A stretch of DNA of 64,000 bases, from positions 32,970,579 to 33,034,578 of the forward strand of contig OY829542.1 of NCBI GenBank assembly GCA_963691705.1, read 5' to 3'. This document shows positions 11,435 to 19,873 of this stretch, one piece after another. The DNA comes from Viola odorata (taxonomy: Eukaryota; Streptophyta; Magnoliopsida; Malpighiales; Violaceae). The translations under genes were made by a program, and so were the position numbers. The first letter of the stretch is position 1. Every line of letters begins with the position of its first letter. Under the pieces are notes generated by a model, which searched no databases, was not told the origin of the DNA, and worked only from the letters and a program-made list of their open reading frames with translations.

Positions 11435-12742
11435 TGATAGTGTGTTTCTTGGGCGTATTTTTCTCCTTGTTTTTAGCCTTTTCTTGGGCATGATACTGCT
11501 GATTTGCCTCTATTCCCATATATATTGCAGATCAGTGCCACAAGGAAGAAATGAATGAAAGCATGCGGTTTTGGATTGATTTCTTAGGAGCTCGAAGCAT
11601 CAAGGCCTAGAAGATCGAAGTGTCGTCATGCCCTCGACACTAACCAGACCAGAGAGCAGTCCTCGTGCTCACGATGCTTCTACATCAGTTCTTAATCGAA
11701 TGCTAGAGAGAAAGATTCCCAAAGATTCGTACTGGATTCCTTGCATTTCTAGAAGATTCCATGCGCATCCAGAATATTCCCAGAATCTTCCCTAGCTGCT
11801 GATCATATCGTCATGCCCTAGATCCTGATTTTATCATCATGCCCTAGCCGCCGTGCATCTGCAAAATCTCGACCAAAGTGAAAGATACCCAAAAGATCCG
11901 CACGGGATTCCATGCAGATTCCTCCAGGCACATTTTGAGAATATTCCCTTTTGGACCAAGGAGCACGCTCCATGTGTAGGGTTGGACTTCCCTTAGCTGG
12001 AATTTTATCCTCTCGTGGGCTGGAGAGTATTTCAGCCTTTAGTTTTAGGGTTTTATGACATCTTGTAAATATTTTTCTACTTTCTTCTTTTGAGAGCCGC
12101 CTCTTTTTCTCTCCTCCCTCTTTTGGGTGGTGGGTGAGACCTCTTCATCCATTAGCCATTGTAATTAACCGGAGCTTTGCTCCGGTCGGTAACATTTATC
12201 AGTTTTCTTCTTCTTGTTCTTCTTCTTTTATGCAATCTTTCTTTTCATATTTTGTTTATTTGTTTTGTGGTATGAGTAGCTAGATTCTCCCTTCTTAGCA
12301 GAGGTATTTTGAGGGTTGCATAAGGATAGTTAAGAGGCTAAATCGTTCTTTATATATTCTTATTGTTGTATTTGTTTGTTTGTCGGTTTCTTGTTAATTC
12401 GTCTAGGGCAAGATAGTAGTCTGGCCAACTAATAACTAGACCTAGATGATTACTGTCATCCTAATGGTAATAACTGACGTGAGGCCATTAGGAGAAGTAG
12501 ACACCTAGAGCGGAGAAGTTGGTACAATGTAATTTCATCAATCTAAGGCAAACGACCGATTAGGGCATTGCCACGAGCTTGACAAACTGAAGGGTATCAT
12601 GCCCTAGATATGTCTTACCTCTACTTCATGGGCATTTTGAGTATTGCCTCCCCGTATTCGTGCCTGGGGGACGGCGAAATGTCAAGGCTACCTCATATGT
12701 GGAAACGGGGGGTAGCTTCTCTTAAGAAGGTAAGTAGGGGGT
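11435..12742 (+). mobile_element. Truncated copy of the F LTR
   Basis: It begins TGATAGTGTG like the complete copy at 14936 and ends at the splice-donor region. It lacks the last ~430 bp of the LTR and has no PBS. It contains several TGCCCT(A/C)GA motifs and the hairpin CCGGAGC-TTT-GCTCCGG near 12171. Confidence 0.75.
12713..12742 (+). repeat. 30-bp inverted repeat, left copy
   Basis: The 30 bases from TAGCTTCTC to AGGGGGT recur inverted, apparently without mismatch, at 14443-14472. They contain the LTR splice-donor-like AAG|GTAAGT. The pair brackets insert I. Confidence 0.85.
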
Positions 12743-12775
12743 TTAACAACTTTTTGAGGGAACTACTGTAGTTCC

Positions 12776-13543
12776 CTAAAACCTCCTGTGGTGAGAGTTG
12801 GGAAGAGTCAAAACCTCCTTACCCTTACCCCCCTCAGAAAGAGAGCTACTTGGCTCCGCTACCATTTCTGAACCGGATCGTCTTTGTAGGAAAGTTGAGT
12901 CATTTTCAGTACGTCTTCGAAGATAAGTTCCATCATTCTGAGGTATGTATAAGTCGGGATTCATTCCTTCTAAATTAAGAAGTTGAGGAGGAGTATAGCT
13001 TTTTCCAGGTATATTAGAATCTGGTTTTAGGTATGATGAAGATGGTGAGTTCGGAGAATCATGAATTATATTAGGTCTTCTTGGGAAAGGTCTAGTTGAT
13101 TGAGAAGATGAAGGTCTAGAGATAGTAGGTCTAAAGTTGAGAGGTTGATTAAAAGATGGTCTTACTGCAGCTCCTCGTGCTCTTGGCCTAAATATGTATT
13201 GATGATAATTAGTTCTATATGCTGGAGCATGACTGGATGAAGGTGTAGTTTGATTTCTATTTATGGTTTTAAAAACTTTATCTATAGTTTTGTTTGTTGC
13301 TATTACCATGTTTCTTAAAAGCTCTATTTTAATTAAATCTTCATTCCATAATGGAGTTCTGTCTGTTGATAATGGAACAACATTATCTCTTTCGTCATTA
13401 CTATCTGGGTTAAGATCTTCGATATAAGCATTGTGCATAAAAGTTATGTGTGATACTAATTCTTGTTTAAGATGTTCTAAATCTGATAGTCTATCAGTTC
13501 TTAGTACAGCTAAACATGTGGCTAATTTATCCCAAATGGACAT
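12776..13543 (-). CDS. Unrecognised 255-codon ORF in insert I
   Basis: The frame starts at an ATG at 13543, about 195 bp after a TATA box on the same strand. The first ~110 residues are rich in Leu, Asp and Asn and look helical (motif L-E-H-L-K-Q-E-L). The rest is Pro/Ser/Arg-rich and disordered, with many R-P and S-S pairs. No zinc knuckle, protease or polymerase motif is present. It could be a structural or accessory protein of an endogenous pararetrovirus, since the context would put it first after the pregenomic leader, or a gag-like protein of an unknown element. The frame is open, so it may be fairly recent. Confidence 0.4.
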   Translation of the reverse strand: MSIWDKLATCLAVLRTDRLSDLEHLKQELVSHITFMHNAYIEDLNPDSNDERDNVVPLSTDRTPLWNEDLIKIELLRNMVIATNKTIDKVFKTINRNQTTPSSSHAPAYRTNYHQYIFRPRARGAAVRPSFNQPLNFRPTISRPSSSQSTRPFPRRPNIIHDSPNSPSSSYLKPDSNIPGKSYTPPQLLNLEGMNPDLYIPQNDGTYLRRRTENDSTFLQRRSGSEMVAEPSSSLSEGGKGKEVLTLPNSHHRRF

Positions 13544-13739
13544 GATGCATGTATGATGAGAAAACAGAAATTTAAAACATTTAAGAAAGCTTTAAAGTAT
13601 AATTGAAACGTTGTATGAAACTTAAGCGTATTAAACTTACAGTGATGTTGCTCAAGATATTTGAAAGCTTTTCTCAAAGGTTTTTGTAATTTTGGAAATT
13701 TTATTTCTGATTCTGCCTCATAACTGAGGACTTCTTCCG

Positions 13740-13747
13740 TTTATATA
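13740..13747 (-). promoter_or_regulatory. TATA box before the 255-codon ORF
   Basis: The minus strand reads CCCTATATAAACGGAAG. It lies about 195 bp upstream of the ATG at 13543 and just after the stop of the preceding basic ORF. A TATATAA box followed by a GGAAG-rich start region is typical of plant pararetroviral pregenomic promoters. Confidence 0.45.
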
Positions 13748-13769
13748 GGGATTACATGTCTAGCGGATT

Positions 13770-14159
13770 TCAAAATAGATTACAATTCTCTAAACTAAGA
13801 GATAAGGATCTTATCTCTTTTACAATTCTTCTTTTCTTTCTAAAAGCTGTCTGCCATGATCGTCTTGGTGCCCCACTAGCTGGTGTCGGCAAAGGGTCTT
13901 GTCTTCTTTTCATAATTGATGTCTGCCACATCTGTTTTGTCTGAATAGTTGAAATCTTCAAACGTCTTTGTAGTCTAAATCTCTGTCGTCTTCTAGTCTG
14001 CCACGCGTTTCTTATTCTTTGGATAATTGATTCTCCTTGTCGTCTTTTAATGATCATTATTCTTCTTTCTGAGAATTTACCTTGAGTATAGAATTCAGGG
14101 TAAAAGTCTCTTTTTCTTTTTTGTCCCCGTCTAGTTTCATCTTTTACAATAGGAGTCAT
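13770..14159 (-). CDS. Unrecognised basic ORF in insert I
   Basis: A 129-codon frame is very rich in Arg, Lys and Gln (for example K-R-K-R-D-F-Y and T-R-R-R-Q-R-F). It overlaps the end of the acidic frame upstream by about 20 bp and ends about 25 bp before the TATA box. It could be an RNA-binding C-terminal region read after a frameshift from the acidic frame. I do not recognise the family. Confidence 0.3.
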   Translation of the reverse strand: MTPIVKDETRRGQKRKRDFYPEFYTQGKFSERRIMIIKRRQGESIIQRIRNAWQTRRRQRFRLQRRLKISTIQTKQMWQTSIMKRRQDPLPTPASGAPRRSWQTAFRKKRRIVKEIRSLSLSLENCNLF

Positions 14160-14430
14160 GTTTGCAGCATTTTCTTTTCTCTCTCTTTTTTTTTTTTAAT
14201 TTTCTTCCAAGCTCTGGATAGAGCTCTGCCATCATGTCGTTGTCATAGTCTGGGTCTGAGTTTGCCTGTGTATAGGATTCTCCTCCATCTTCATCGTCTG
14301 AGAAGTGGGATAGTCTTTCTAGGAGTTCTTCCTTCATCTTCCGTCTGGCTGCTCTTGCCGATGACTCTGCTTGAGTTGGGTCTGTTTGAAACCTTGATTG
14401 TCCTCTAGGTGGTGGATTATCAATAGTAGA
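14137..14430 (-). pseudogene. Acidic ORF fragment in insert I
   Basis: The open frame runs from the left of the inverted repeat through P-P-P-R-G-Q-S-R-F and an Asp/Glu-rich stretch (S-D-D-E-D-G-G-E-S) to a Lys/Arg tail. The beginning of the protein is missing because the segment joins duplicated LTR DNA at 14472. It is probably the C-terminal part of a larger protein. The family is not recognised. Confidence 0.3.
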
Positions 14431-14442
14431 TTGTAACTATTT

Positions 14443-14472
14443 ACCCCCTACTTACCTTCTTAAGAGAAGCTA
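14443..14472 (-). repeat. 30-bp inverted repeat, right copy
   Basis: This is the reverse complement of 12713-12742. On the minus strand the AAG|GTAAGT donor-like sequence reads directly towards the acidic frame of insert I. Confidence 0.85.
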
Positions 14473-14481
14473 AAACAGACC

Positions 14482-16242
14482 CTTTACCTAACAACTTTTG
14501 AGCTTTTAAGATCTACACATACTAGATTGTAACTATTTTGTTTCTATGTTTCAATTAGATGGGTGGTATGCCCATTAAGTTGTAAATTCATAAGAATTGT
14601 TAGAAATAAAAATGAAAATATTCTTCCAAATTTGTAATAAATATGGATCTACATTAATATTTTGATAATTATAATAAAATACTATAAGAATTAAAATAAA
14701 AGTTCAAAAAATATGAAGTCCATATAATCGTGTTGGAGTTTTGGATTTCTGTGTTCTTTGACTGACCTATGATAAAAAAAAAATGGATTCATCTCTCTAT
14801 ATATAGGCAAAGGTGTTCCTTAGGAAATAAGACTAGTAAGCAAGGAACTAATCCTTAAAATTGATTTATAATTATGATTATTTCATTGAGTATCCAATGT
14901 GACATTAACATCATACTACTAAAAAAAGAACCAATTGATAGTGTGTTTCTTGGGCATATTTTTCTCCTTGTTTTTAGCCTTTTCTTGGGCATGATACTGC
15001 TGATTTGCCTCTATTCCCATATTTAATACAGATCAGTGCCACAAGGAAGAAATGAATGAAAGCATGCGGTTTTGGATGGATTTCTTAGGAGCTCGAAGCA
15101 TCAAGGCCTAGAAGATCGAAGTGTCGTCATGCCCTCGACACTAACCAGACCAGAGAGCAGTCCTCGTGCTCACGATGCTTCTACATCAGTTCTTAATCGA
15201 ATGCTAGAGAGAAAGATTCCCAAAGATTCGTACTGGATTCCTTGCATTTCTAGAAGATTCCATGCGCATCCAGAATATTCACAGAATCTTCCCTAGCTGC
15301 TAATCATATCGTCATGCCCTAGATGCTGATTTTGTCATCATGCCCTAGCCGCCGTGCATCTGCAAAATCTCGACCAAAGTGAAAGATACCCAAAAGATCC
15401 GCACGGGATTCCATGCAGATTCCTCCTGGCACATTTTGAGAATATTCCCTTTTGGACCAAGGAGCACGCTCCATGTGTAGGGTTGGACTTCCCTTAGCTG
15501 GAATTTTATCCTCTCGTGGGCTGGAGAGTATTTCAGCCTTTAGTTTTAGGGTTTTATGACATCTTGTAAATATTTTTCTACTTTCTTCTTTTGAGAGCCG
15601 CCTCTTTTTCTCTCCTCCCTCTTTTGGGTGGTGGGTGAGACCTCTTCATCCATTAGCCATTGTAATTAACCGGAGCTTTGCTCCGGTCGGTAACATTTAT
15701 TAGTTTTCTTCTTCTTGTTCTTCTTCTTTTATGCAATCTTTCTTTTCCTATTTTGTTTATTTGTTTTGTGGTATGAGTAGCTAGATTCTCCCTTCTTAGC
15801 AGAGGTATTTTGAGGGTTGCATAAGGATAGTTAAGAGGCTAAATCGTTCTTTATATATTCTTATTGTTGTATTTGTTTGTTTGTCGGTTTCTTGTTAATT
15901 CGTCTAGGGCAAGATAGTAGTCTGGCCAACTAATAACTAGACCTAGATGATTACTGTCATCCTAATGGTAATAACTGACGTGAGGCCATTAGGAGAAGTA
16001 GACACCTAGAGCGGAGAAGTTGCTACAATGTAATTTCACCAATCTAGGGCAAACGACCGATTAGGGCATTGCCACGAGCTTGACAAACTGAAGGGTATCG
16101 TGCCCTAGATATGGCTTACCTCTACTTCATGGGCGTTTTGAGTATTGCCTCCCCGTATTCGCGCCTGGGGGACGGCGAAATGTCAAGGCTACCTCATATG
16201 TGGAAACGGGGGGTAGCTTCTCTTAAGAAGGTAAGTAGGGGG
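14482..16242 (+). repeat. Copy 2 of the 1.76-kb direct duplication
   Basis: Nearly identical to 10983-12742, with few substitutions. Unlike copy 1 it continues without a break into the rest of the F LTR and the PBS, so it is the parental copy. Confidence 0.8.
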
Positions 16243-16671
16243 TTTAACTGGAAACTTGGTCCCTATAACATGTCTATGGCATGAGAATAGAATATCCTTG
16301 AGCCGATGATTATCTAGCCCTAGACGCAACCCGAGAATGTCCTTTGCTAAGATCTCTTCTCTTCTGACTTTATTTATTTACTTGATTTTTATTTGCATGT
16401 CTTGCCCTTGATTACTCTTTATTTTCCCGCCCTTGATATTTGCTTTTAATTAATTGTCTTGTTAGCAACTATCTCTATCTTGGTTAACTAGATTAACCAA
16501 CCAAAAACCCCCCATTGTTTCTTTTATTGTTTTACTTTATATCTGGCCTTGTCTAGTGTATGTCTTCACCACTCTCTATGGATCGAACCTCTTGCTACTG
16601 TCTTCAATCCTTTTTTTGTTGCATTTGATAAGTTGTAATTATTTGATCGTGCCCTCGACAAGCACACATCA
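14936..16671 (+). mobile_element. 5' LTR of non-autonomous Athila-like element F
   Basis: A 1736-bp LTR runs from TGATAGTGTG to ...CACATCA, with a tRNA-Asp PBS three bases after its end. The first ~145 bp aligns with the LTR start of G (37625-37775), including GCATGATACTGCTGATTTGCC. Internal features are a TGCAG/ACAG acceptor-like site at about 15030, the hairpin CCGGAGC-TTT-GCTCCGG near 15670, a splice-donor-like AAG|GTAAGT at 16231, and at least eight TGCCCT(A/C/T)GA motifs. Confidence 0.75.
16229..16236 (+). promoter_or_regulatory. Splice-donor-like site in the F LTR
   Basis: AAG|GTAAGT matches the plant 5' splice-site consensus. It sits about 440 bp before the LTR end, so it would lie in the transcript leader. 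A possible acceptor is the CAG|GTAAG site at 18691. Confidence 0.4.
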
Positions 16672-16674
16672 AAT

Positions 16675-16692
16675 TGGCGTCGTTGCCGGGGA
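16675..16692 (+). other. Primer binding site of element F (tRNA-Asp)
   Basis: TGGCGTCGTTGCCGGGGA is complementary to the 3' end of plant tRNA-Asp except at one position (T for C at base 6). tRNA-Asp priming is typical of Athila-like elements. Confidence 0.8.
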
Positions 16693-16770
16693 CTGGTGTT
16701 AAGTCGTGCCCTAGACAGTTGCAGATATATTTTTTATTTTCTTTATTTCTTTTATTTATTTCTTTCTTCA

Positions 16771-17991
16771 ATGTCTTATTTTAATTCTTATTCTTACTCA
16801 ACCTCTTTTCCTCAGTATTTTACTCCTAACCCCCCGTGCTGGAATCAAGGAAATTTCAACTATGGAGTGCAAGCCGCACCTAGTTATCAATATTATCCAC
16901 CTCCACAACCTCCACAAGACCAAGGGTTGTCTCAAACAAATCTGGCTGCAATAGCTAACATGGAGAGCCAACTTGAGGACTTGCAATTAACCTTGCAGGA
17001 GAATAAGATGCAGAGATGCCTAGAGGCATTAACTGACTTAGTGAATCAAGCTGAAGAGACCTTCAAGGAGCTTAAGGAGCAGAGGTGCCAAAAGGCCATT
17101 GAAGCAAAGTTTGGATGCCTACCCGAGCATCTTGCCCCCGGTGTTGGACCACCTGAACCTACCCATCTTGCCCTAGACGTTGCCTCTACACCTAGACCAA
17201 ACAATTTAGCTCTAACACTTCTACCCAGTCACACCATGAGTCACCCTATCACCCCCATAGAACAACATTTGCAACACTTAGATAGTGATGACTATTTAAG
17301 TGAAGAAGAGAATTTATCAACCGCCACTCTATGGGAGTTGCCATCTGAGCGTCGTGACCAAGATGATGAGTCTTATGGGTTAGAGGACCTTTTCATGCCC
17401 ATGAATGAGCTAAAATTGGACGGTCCAGGATGTCTTCCTTTAGAACCAGGAGCCAACGTGGAGTTTAAGGCTAGTGCAGTCATAATATTGAGCGACGCAA
17501 ATCTGCTAGATTTTTACCACGAGCATCTTGCCTTAGACGCAGAATTAGAGGCAGAAGCCGTTGTTCAGCCAAATTTACCAAGTCAACTCCAGAACTATTC
17601 TGACACTTTAGTGAGCCAAGGAATTGAGGCTTTTTAGGTTTTTCACCACATCAAATATTGCGACAGCCGTCTTGCCCTTGACGCAGAATTCAAGTCGGGG
17701 GAAATTGAGAATGAGGATTTAAGAAAGATTGAGGAAGAGATAATCGAGGACTTGAGCTTCAAAGTCGTTATGTGTGATAGGGAGATTTCTAAACTTTCTG
17801 ATTATATTGATCATTTTCTTGAATCACCTTTCACTCATAACAATATTTTTCTCTTTGTTTTGCGGGAACCCAAATTAACATTTGAATCATATTATGGTTG
17901 CCTACAGGATGCTTTGCTACTGGACCATCCACTTTATGCGATAATTCACATCCAACTAAGAGGATGGAAAGCATTTAGTAGAATTGGTTGA
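16771..17991 (+). pseudogene. Conserved pol-less ORF protein of element F, one internal stop
   Basis: This is the only long frame of F. I start it at the ATG at 16771; an upstream GTG start has no support. It is 406 codons plus stop, with one in-frame TAG at 17635 and the same frame continuing to TGA at 17989. The N-terminus has W-N-Q, F-N-Y-G-V-Q and Y-Q-Y-Y-P-P-P-Q-P. A coiled-coil-like Glu/Gln/Leu stretch follows (about residues 55-115), then an acidic middle with repeated H/R-L-A-L-D-A. The C-terminus is R-K-I-E-E-E-I ... D-Y-I-D-H-F ... F-E-S-Y-Y-G ... K-A-F-S-R-I-G. Element E has a homologue (62981-63871) matching at both ends. There is no zinc knuckle, protease or polymerase. It may derive from the disordered C-terminal part of an Athila Gag, or be a separate protein. 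A stem-loop follows 50 bp after the stop. Confidence 0.7.
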
Positions 17992-18041
17992 TAGAACTTC
18001 AAACAACCAACGCCATGCCCTCGACGGTAACTAAGGCGCTT

Positions 18042-18059
18042 CGTGGGAGGCAACCCACG
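18042..18059 (+). other. Stem-loop 1 of element F (loop AGGCAA)
   Basis: CGTGGG-AGGCAA-CCCACG is a perfect 6-bp stem with a six-base loop, 50 bp after the ORF stop. The same loop follows the coding regions of G (one mismatch), E (CATGGG/CCCATG) and D (minus strand). Confidence 0.75.
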
Positions 18060-18125
18060 TTCCTTCCCCTTTTTATTTCTACTTCACTCTTTATTTTTTA
18101 GAACTTTCTTATGTGTGCCCTTCTC

Positions 18126-18141
18126 GCATTGAGGACAATGC
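18126..18141 (+). other. Stem-loop 2 of element F (loop GAGGAC)
   Basis: GCATT-GAGGAC-AATGC lies seven bases upstream of the purine-rich AAGTGTAGGGAGGG. Homologous positions in G and A keep the loop and change the stem. Confidence 0.65.
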
Positions 18142-18629
18142 AAAGCCTAAGTGTAGGGAGGGATTTATCTATTATGTTTGCGCTTGTTATTTTATTATTA
18201 TTGCTTGACTGCATGTTTATTTTTCTGCTTGTTGCATGATTGCTTGTTTTGTTGCGAAATTTTTAAATTTTTTTGGATTTTTAATCTTTAGATTTTGTTA
18301 ATATTTTTATGTACACTGCCCAGTTTTCAAATCCCCCATGTATAGACACACACTTTTGATGTGGGTACGATGAACAAAACTACCCTTTGGCATGTCAAGC
18401 CCTAATTAGTCGAACGATGCCTGTTAACCCTTATATCCACATCTAGGCCTAGACTCCAGTAGTCAAAACAACACCCTGTGAGCACTTTGAGCTTCCATGC
18501 CATATATTTTTCATGTGCGAATAGAATGCTTAGTTAGGCACTGGCTGGACTTGCATGATATCCCTGGGTATAGGCACCATTAGACTTGGGAAAGCAATAA
18601 AATGACAAAAGTCTTCGCATCAATGTCTT

Positions 18630-18698
18630 ATTTCTTTCTTTCTTTCTTTTCTCCCTTTTTCTCTCACTTTTTATCATCTTTTTTCCTTGGCAGGTAAG
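18630..18698 (+). promoter_or_regulatory. Pyrimidine tract with joined acceptor/donor CAG|GTAAG (F)
   Basis: A long CTTT-rich tract ends in TTTCCTTGGCAG|GTAAGCAG. The same arrangement is found in G at 36681 (CTTTGGCAG|GTGAGT). The junction has both acceptor and donor consensus, like a recursive splice site, or it is a plain acceptor for a spliced RNA. Confidence 0.4.
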
Positions 18699-19189
18699 CA
18701 GCAATTGTCGAGGGCAGCGTCGAGGGTTAGACATCTAGAAGAACGTGCAGAAAAGTCTAAGTGCGGGGAAGCAGAGGAAATTAGGACTTAAGCACAGAAA
18801 GCCCCCAAAAAATCTAGGGTAAATCATCAGAAACATCATCATGCCCTAGAAATTGTCTCAAGAGAAAGAACTCCCCCAAAAAAGTCTAAGTGTAGGGAAG
18901 CCGAAAAGTCAAACTTCAGTGTTGGAAGCAGATCTAGGGCAAGACACCTTAGAAGTCTTCTGCCCTAGTCGAATCAAAGCTAAAAAGGTTCGCGTGCCTT
19001 CTTAAAAAAAAAAAAATTGATGAAAAGAAGAAAAAAATTTGAATAAAAGAAGGGGGCAAAATGCGAACATAGGAACCTGCTCTAGCACCGCATCAAGGGA
19101 AGAACTTCCTGCCCAAGAAAAAGAATCCTTCGTCTAGCCCTCAGCTTTAGCATCATGCCCTCGAGGAGTGCTGTCGTCTGTTCGCAGAA

Positions 19190-19860
19190 GCCAAAGGTGA
19201 TGAATGACGTGGAAAATAAGAGGGCCGTTTGATCTTGGTTGACTTTCAAAGTTAACCAGATCAAAGGTGGTGATGAATATTGACCTCTCCCTTTGATTTT
19301 CTTAGTTCGAGCCGATGGTACGAGCAATCTCGCCTGCAAATGCATAAAAATTCGAACCAAAAATGCTAAATCGTAGAATAAAATGGAAGAAAGCAATTAG
19401 CGTACAGTAAGCGACGAAAAGTTCGCCGTATCGCTCGATAAAAATTCATTTCTAAATGACAAAAGTTCGAACATGAAAAATGCTAAAAATAAAAATTTGA
19501 ACGAAAGGCAAAGAGATAGTGCGAGCTTAGAAAAATAATAAAAAGAAGTAGCTAATAAGAGAAATTGTTCGACCATTGGTTCCGAGAATTTTACTCGAAA
19601 CCGATATGAGTTCGAATGGGAAAAGCGATAAAAATGCGAAAAAAAGTATGAAATAAAATTTAAATGACTTTAAGTGTAAAAATAAACATGAGTTGGACGA
19701 AAATAAATGGATGTGTGATTTTAGAAAAATTGATGTAAAAATGTTTGGACGAAGAATTTAAAATCAAAAATCGGGTAGCAATAAACACAATTGTCCTTTG
19801 TTGCTGTATATTTTTAGGTATATTTAAAGGCAACAGGCTAGATTTGAAAATGTCAGAACG
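19190..19860 (-). mobile_element. Degraded Tat/Ogre-like LTR fragment
   Basis: In minus orientation it keeps the W-box palindrome (19224-19267), the region with ACTCG near 19595 (compare TTACTCGGGTCCGATAAAAG in D) and the runs of AAAAATGC-type repeats that follow in D. Both ends are undefined. The frame at 19082-19396 spans its edge and has no recognisable domain. Confidence 0.4.
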
Positions 19861-19873
19861 CAAGAAACAATAG

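Larger units (their letters stand above)
10983..12742 (+). repeat. Copy 1 of a 1.76-kb direct duplication
   Basis: This segment (450 bp of flank plus 1.3 kb of the F LTR) is nearly identical to 14482-16242. Copy 1 stops at GTAAGTAGGGGGT, where it joins insert I. Because the duplicated segment reaches outside the LTR, it is a segmental duplication and not simply a pair of LTRs. Confidence 0.8.
12743..14480 (-). other. Insert I: foreign minus-strand segment, possible old pararetrovirus fragment
   Basis: A segment of about 1.7 kb sits between the two copies of the duplicated F LTR. On the minus strand it carries, in order, an acidic ORF end (14137-14430), a short very basic ORF (13770-14159), a TATA box (13740-13747), a ~190-bp leader and a 255-codon ORF (12776-13543). 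A coding end, a promoter, a leader and then the first ORF is the order around the pregenomic promoter in Caulimoviridae. I recognise no diagnostic domain, so the viral origin is a guess. At the end of the ORF is a hairpin, GGGAACTA-CTG-TAGTTCCC. Confidence 0.35.
17992..19185 (+). mobile_element. 3' noncoding region of element F
   Basis: It contains stem-loop 1 (18042), stem-loop 2 (18126), an AAGTGTAGGGAGGG tract, a block starting near 18300 that closely matches G from about 36220 (for example TGAGCACTTTGAGCTTCCAT), a long pyrimidine tract (18630-18690) with CAG|GTAAG, and an A-run at 19003. Several TGCCCT(A/C)GA motifs occur. The 3' LTR is missing; a Tat LTR remnant takes over near 19190. 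Confidence 0.65.

Noticed and set aside
10983..16242. The 1.76-kb direct repeats as the two LTRs of a small element around insert I
   Set aside because: The duplicated segment starts 450 bp outside the LTR, copy 1 lacks the LTR end, and no PBS or PPT adjoins insert I.
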